Program-made: the position numbers and the translations under genes
Shown: piece after piece, positions 6,714-8,995 of the stretch
Layout: the number at the start of each line of letters is the position of its first letter
Position numbering within the stretch: position 1 is the stretch's first letter
Notes under the pieces: generated by a model
What the model was told of the DNA's origin: nothing
Database searches by the model: none
Seen by the model: only the letters and a program-made list of their open reading frames with translations
Source: Methanomassiliicoccales archaeon
Lineage (GTDB): Archaea; Thermoplasmatota; Thermoplasmata; Methanomassiliicoccales; UBA472
Reading direction: 5' to 3'
DNA length: 8,995 bases
NCBI GenBank assembly: GCA_013329565.1
Contig: DUJZ01000158.1
Span: 1-8,995, forward strand

Positions 6714-7312
6714 AGGTCGTAACCTACCAGATGCGTCCAGCACTTGGTGTTTCCGTATCCGAGCCGATCGCGTATGTAATCATCGGACACCGTGGATATG
6801 CTGGCGCTGACCAGTCTTTTTATCTCCGGCATATCGTCCAGGGGGGGAAAGGGCATGGGCGGGATCAGGAAGTACGGCTCGCCAACGATGTCCACGTCAC
6901 CGTAGAGAACGAAGTCCTCGCTGAGCAGATAGGCGTTATCCCTCGTCTCCACCTCTTCCCGCTTTCCCTCAGGGAGATACTCCCCGATCACCTGACCCTT
7001 CTGGTCCACGATGTGCACCAGGTGCTCCTGGGTATACAGCATCTCCACCTTCGGCCTGGCCACGATGACGAAAACCTCCTGCCTGGTCAGGACGTCCCAT
7101 ACTCCGGTGTTCACGAATGCCATAAGGCCGCCGACGGCACCGTTACTCTCCGCGTCACGTTCGCGCTGCTCGATCTCCTGGCGGAAGTCCTGGTCGAGGT
7201 ACTCCAGGGCTTCGATACCCTTCAATGCCAGTATCCTCTCCCGCACCGCCGAGCGGATGGTGTTCCTCTCCACGCTGAGCTTTACCGCTTTATGGCTATT
7301 CAAAACTTGCAT
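6710..7312 (-). CDS. Unknown protein, paralog of the 186-728 gene, between mcrC and mmp3
   Basis: This encodes 200 residues from the ATG at 7312; a TTG at 7333 would add seven (GPRSAA-type) residues. I do not recognise the family. The N-terminal third is a long charged amphipathic helix region (about residues 13-60, ending [15 protein letters not shown]). Next come an alpha/beta core ([24 protein letters not shown]) and a C-terminal segment with [27 protein letters not shown] and the terminal LVGYDL. These motifs occur in the same order in the protein at 186-728. There is no signal peptide, no membrane segment and only one cysteine. It lies between mcrC (stop codons overlapping in TTAA) and the divergent marker-3 gene, so a link to Mcr activation is possible but rests only on position. 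Confidence 0.78.
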   Translation of the reverse strand: MQVLNSHKAVKLSVERNTIRSAVRERILALKGIEALEYLDQDFRQEIEQRERDAESNGAVGGLMAFVNTGVWDVLTRQEVFVIVARPKVEMLYTQEHLVHIVDQKGQVIGEYLPEGKREEVETRDNAYLLSEDFVLYGDVDIVGEPYFLIPPMPFPPLDDMPEIKRLVSASISTVSDDYIRDRLGYGNTKCWTHLVGYDL

Positions 7313-7392
7313 CGCCGCGCTGCGCGGACCCAAGATGACGGTCGGCGATCGGCCGGAAAACCATAGCCAGATTGAACGGTTCAGGAATAACC

Positions 7393-7399
7393 TTATAAT
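7393..7399. promoter_or_regulatory. TATA-like box between the unknown gene and mmp3
   Basis: TTATAAT is the only strong AT-rich box in the 116-bp gap. For the + strand it predicts a start about eight bases before the ATG at 7429, where only a weak purine stretch (GAGAGAGACAAG) precedes the start. For the - strand it would give a leader of about 60 nt to the ATG at 7312. Confidence 0.45.
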
Positions 7400-7428
7400 T
7401 GCCGCACTGCATCCATGAGAGAGACAAG

Positions 7429-8995
7429 ATGAGAGCTGTCGTTAACGGTAAGGAAAAAGAGGTGCCCGACGGAGCGACGGTGGCCCAGACCATTGTTGGA
7501 GAGCCTTATGTGCCAGGCAGCTCAGTGGCCCTGATCCGCCCCTTGGACGCCCAGCGTAAGCTGACCAACGAGTACATGGTGAAGACCCCCCGGGGCTGCT
7601 TCATCATCGAGCTCAACGGCAGCAAGTTCGCTGAGGCATGGAAGAGCCTTTACCACGACGTGGCGGGCAGGAACCTTCGCTGGCAGACCAGTCGACTGCA
7701 GGCCTTCGGTGCTTTCCCGACGCAGCTGGAGAAGTCTCGCGGAACCTCATCTTACAAGCGCTACGACTGCTTCTTCGCTCTGGGTGGGTACGACGTAAAC
7801 ACCACCTACTTCATGATCGCCCGGGTGGACATGAGCGACGACCTGGGTCTCCAGGACGCCGTGTTCGGCAGGGTGACCAGGGGGAGGCATGTCCTGGAAC
7901 TGCTGAAAGAAGGCGATGTCATCGAGAACATCGAGCCGGTGGTGCTGCGCATGACCTCCCAGGACGCCTTCTCCGTCACCGACCTGGAATTCCCTGTGGA
8001 GGATGGCATGCTGATCGAGACCTTCGTCGGCGTGAAGCTGGACGATAGGTCGCCCTTATGCTGCGAGCATTTCCTGGTGGTCACCAGCGAAGGCAGCCTG
8101 TCGATCGACGAGAAGGGCTTCAGCTATACGGCGAGCGAAGCCAACATGGACGCCTCCCTGGGGCAGGAGTACACCAACGTGCGGCATCCGGACACCGTGA
8201 CGGTGAGGCACAAAGGCTACCAGACCGGTAAGATATACTTCTACAACCAGGTCCGCCAGTTGAACCGCTCCCACAACATCGTGGGACAGGTCACCAACGG
8301 CCATAACCTGGTCCATCTCGTCCCCCTGAAGGGGAGGGTCCTGGTCCAACCGGACCCCATGAGGTTAATGACCATCGGCAAGACCCAGGCCGAGGCGCAG
8401 AGCTTCCTGGAATCCCTGGGAAAGGTCCAGAGGCGCACCGGGGACACTTCCGACGGCGCGATCATCGTGGAGCAGGAACCGGAGATGACCATCCATGCCT
8501 CCAAGGAGAAGGAGATCGAGACCCTGGGCGTCCCCGACCACAAGGTGTTCGCGCTGACCATGGACCCCGAGGCGTCCCCCTGGACGGTCCGCTACTTCCG
8601 CAAGGTCACCGGGATGGACCACAAGCCCATCGGCACCATGAAGGTGCACTTCACCTTCGAGGGGATGCCCATGATAACGTTCGAGGGGGATCCAAAGCTC
8701 GCCGCCGACCTGTATCCCGAGAGAACGTTCGAAGGACGATCGGTCCGCGGCGACGTGGCGATAACCAACATGTCCCGGCCGCAGCGCGGCCTCATAGGCA
8801 TACGCCTGGAAGATAGCAAGGAGTTCGGGCCCACCGGGGAGGAGCCTCCGGGCACGAGCATCCTGGGCCGCTTCGTTGGCGATCTGGACGCCATGATGGA
8901 CGGGATCTCCGAGGGCGACATCGTTTACATCCGCCGCGCCACTCTCAAAGAGTCCGTACCCAAGAATGTCGAGAAGGCCAAGCCCAAGGAGGAGG
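7429..8995 (+). CDS. Methanogenesis marker protein 3 (UPF0288), 3' end cut by window
   Basis: The frame is open from the ATG at 7429 to the window edge, 522 codons. The family is about 500 residues long, and the last visible residues are lysine/glutamate-rich (VPKNVEKAKPKEE), so only the extreme C-terminus is missing. Residues 1-60 begin with VNGKEKEVPDGATVAQTI, like a ThiS/TGS-type beta-grasp. Residues about 110-170 look cyclophilin-like (YFMIARV, AVFGRVTRGRHVLELLKEGD). A similar segment recurs at about 268-305 and again at about 440-503. Residues 313-352 resemble a PASTA repeat (GKTQAEAQSFLESLG, DGAIIVEQEPE). Marker 3 occurs in methanogens and is reported in the Mcr activation complex with A2, McrC and markers 7 and 17; its exact role is unsettled. 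The genes that should follow (markers 6, 5, 15, 17, 7) would lie beyond the window. Confidence 0.9.
   Translation, partial: MRAVVNGKEKEVPDGATVAQTIVGEPYVPGSSVALIRPLDAQRKLTNEYMVKTPRGCFIIELNGSKFAEAWKSLYHDVAGRNLRWQTSRLQAFGAFPTQLEKSRGTSSYKRYDCFFALGGYDVNTTYFMIARVDMSDDLGLQDAVFGRVTRGRHVLELLKEGDVIENIEPVVLRMTSQDAFSVTDLEFPVEDGMLIETFVGVKLDDRSPLCCEHFLVVTSEGSLSIDEKGFSYTASEANMDASLGQEYTNVRHPDTVTVRHKGYQTGKIYFYNQVRQLNRSHNIVGQVTNGHNLVHLVPLKGRVLVQPDPMRLMTIGKTQAEAQSFLESLGKVQRRTGDTSDGAIIVEQEPEMTIHASKEKEIETLGVPDHKVFALTMDPEASPWTVRYFRKVTGMDHKPIGTMKVHFTFEGMPMITFEGDPKLAADLYPERTFEGRSVRGDVAITNMSRPQRGLIGIRLEDSKEFGPTGEEPPGTSILGRFVGDLDAMMDGISEGDIVYIRRATLKESVPKNVEKAKPKEE

Noticed and set aside
6518..7366. 282-codon + strand open frame spanning the end of mcrC and the whole opposing gene
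   Set aside because: It overlaps conserved McrC residues off frame, and its product looks like the mirrored codon pattern of the - strand gene, which has a convincing paralog.

Overview
The window comes from a methanogenic archaeon. Three genes of the methyl-coenzyme M reductase (Mcr) activation machinery are recognisable: atwA (component A2), mcrC and methanogenesis marker protein 3. A DUF2111 protein, a domain I know only from methanogens, sits beside them. The DNA is fairly GC-rich by eye, with short AT-rich TATA-like boxes just upstream of starts, several apparently leaderless genes and some GTG/TTG starts. This would suit a Methanomassiliicoccales-type or another high-GC euryarchaeal methanogen; the lineage is a guess.

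Layout, left to right. (1) The 3' tail of an unknown + strand gene (1-99) converges on a small unknown - strand gene (186-728), with a T7A7 terminator between them. (2) A small AhpD/carboxymuconolactone decarboxylase-like gene (+, 808-1101) abuts a small cysteine-rich DUF6951-like gene (-, 1102-1443). (3) A long radical-SAM aminomutase of the KamA family (+, 1582-3411) has active-site residues resembling glutamate rather than lysine 2,3-aminomutase. (4) A winged-helix regulator-like DUF4443-DUF2111 fusion (-, 3408-4370) is divergent from atwA, with a perfect 8-5-8 inverted repeat in its promoter. (5) atwA (+, 4483-6105) and mcrC (+, 6108-6713) form a 2-nt-spaced operon. (6) A second unknown - strand gene (6710-7312) is a paralog of the one at 186-728. 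(7) Methanogenesis marker protein 3 (+, 7429 to the window edge) is nearly complete.

The layout is unusual: except for atwA-mcrC, every gene lies on the opposite strand to its neighbour. The convergent pairs meet at palindromic stop codons (TGATCA, CTAG, TTAA), and each divergent pair is separated by about 80-140 bp with one or two TATA-like boxes. The core theme is ATP-dependent reductive activation of Mcr. A2 supplies the ATPase, and McrC and marker 3 are partners in the activation complex. The DUF4443-DUF2111 protein is a candidate local regulator. The two paralogous unknown genes, one wedged between mcrC and marker 3, are the best candidates for undescribed components. No tRNA, rRNA, CRISPR or mobile element was seen, and no gene-free stretch exceeds about 140 bp.
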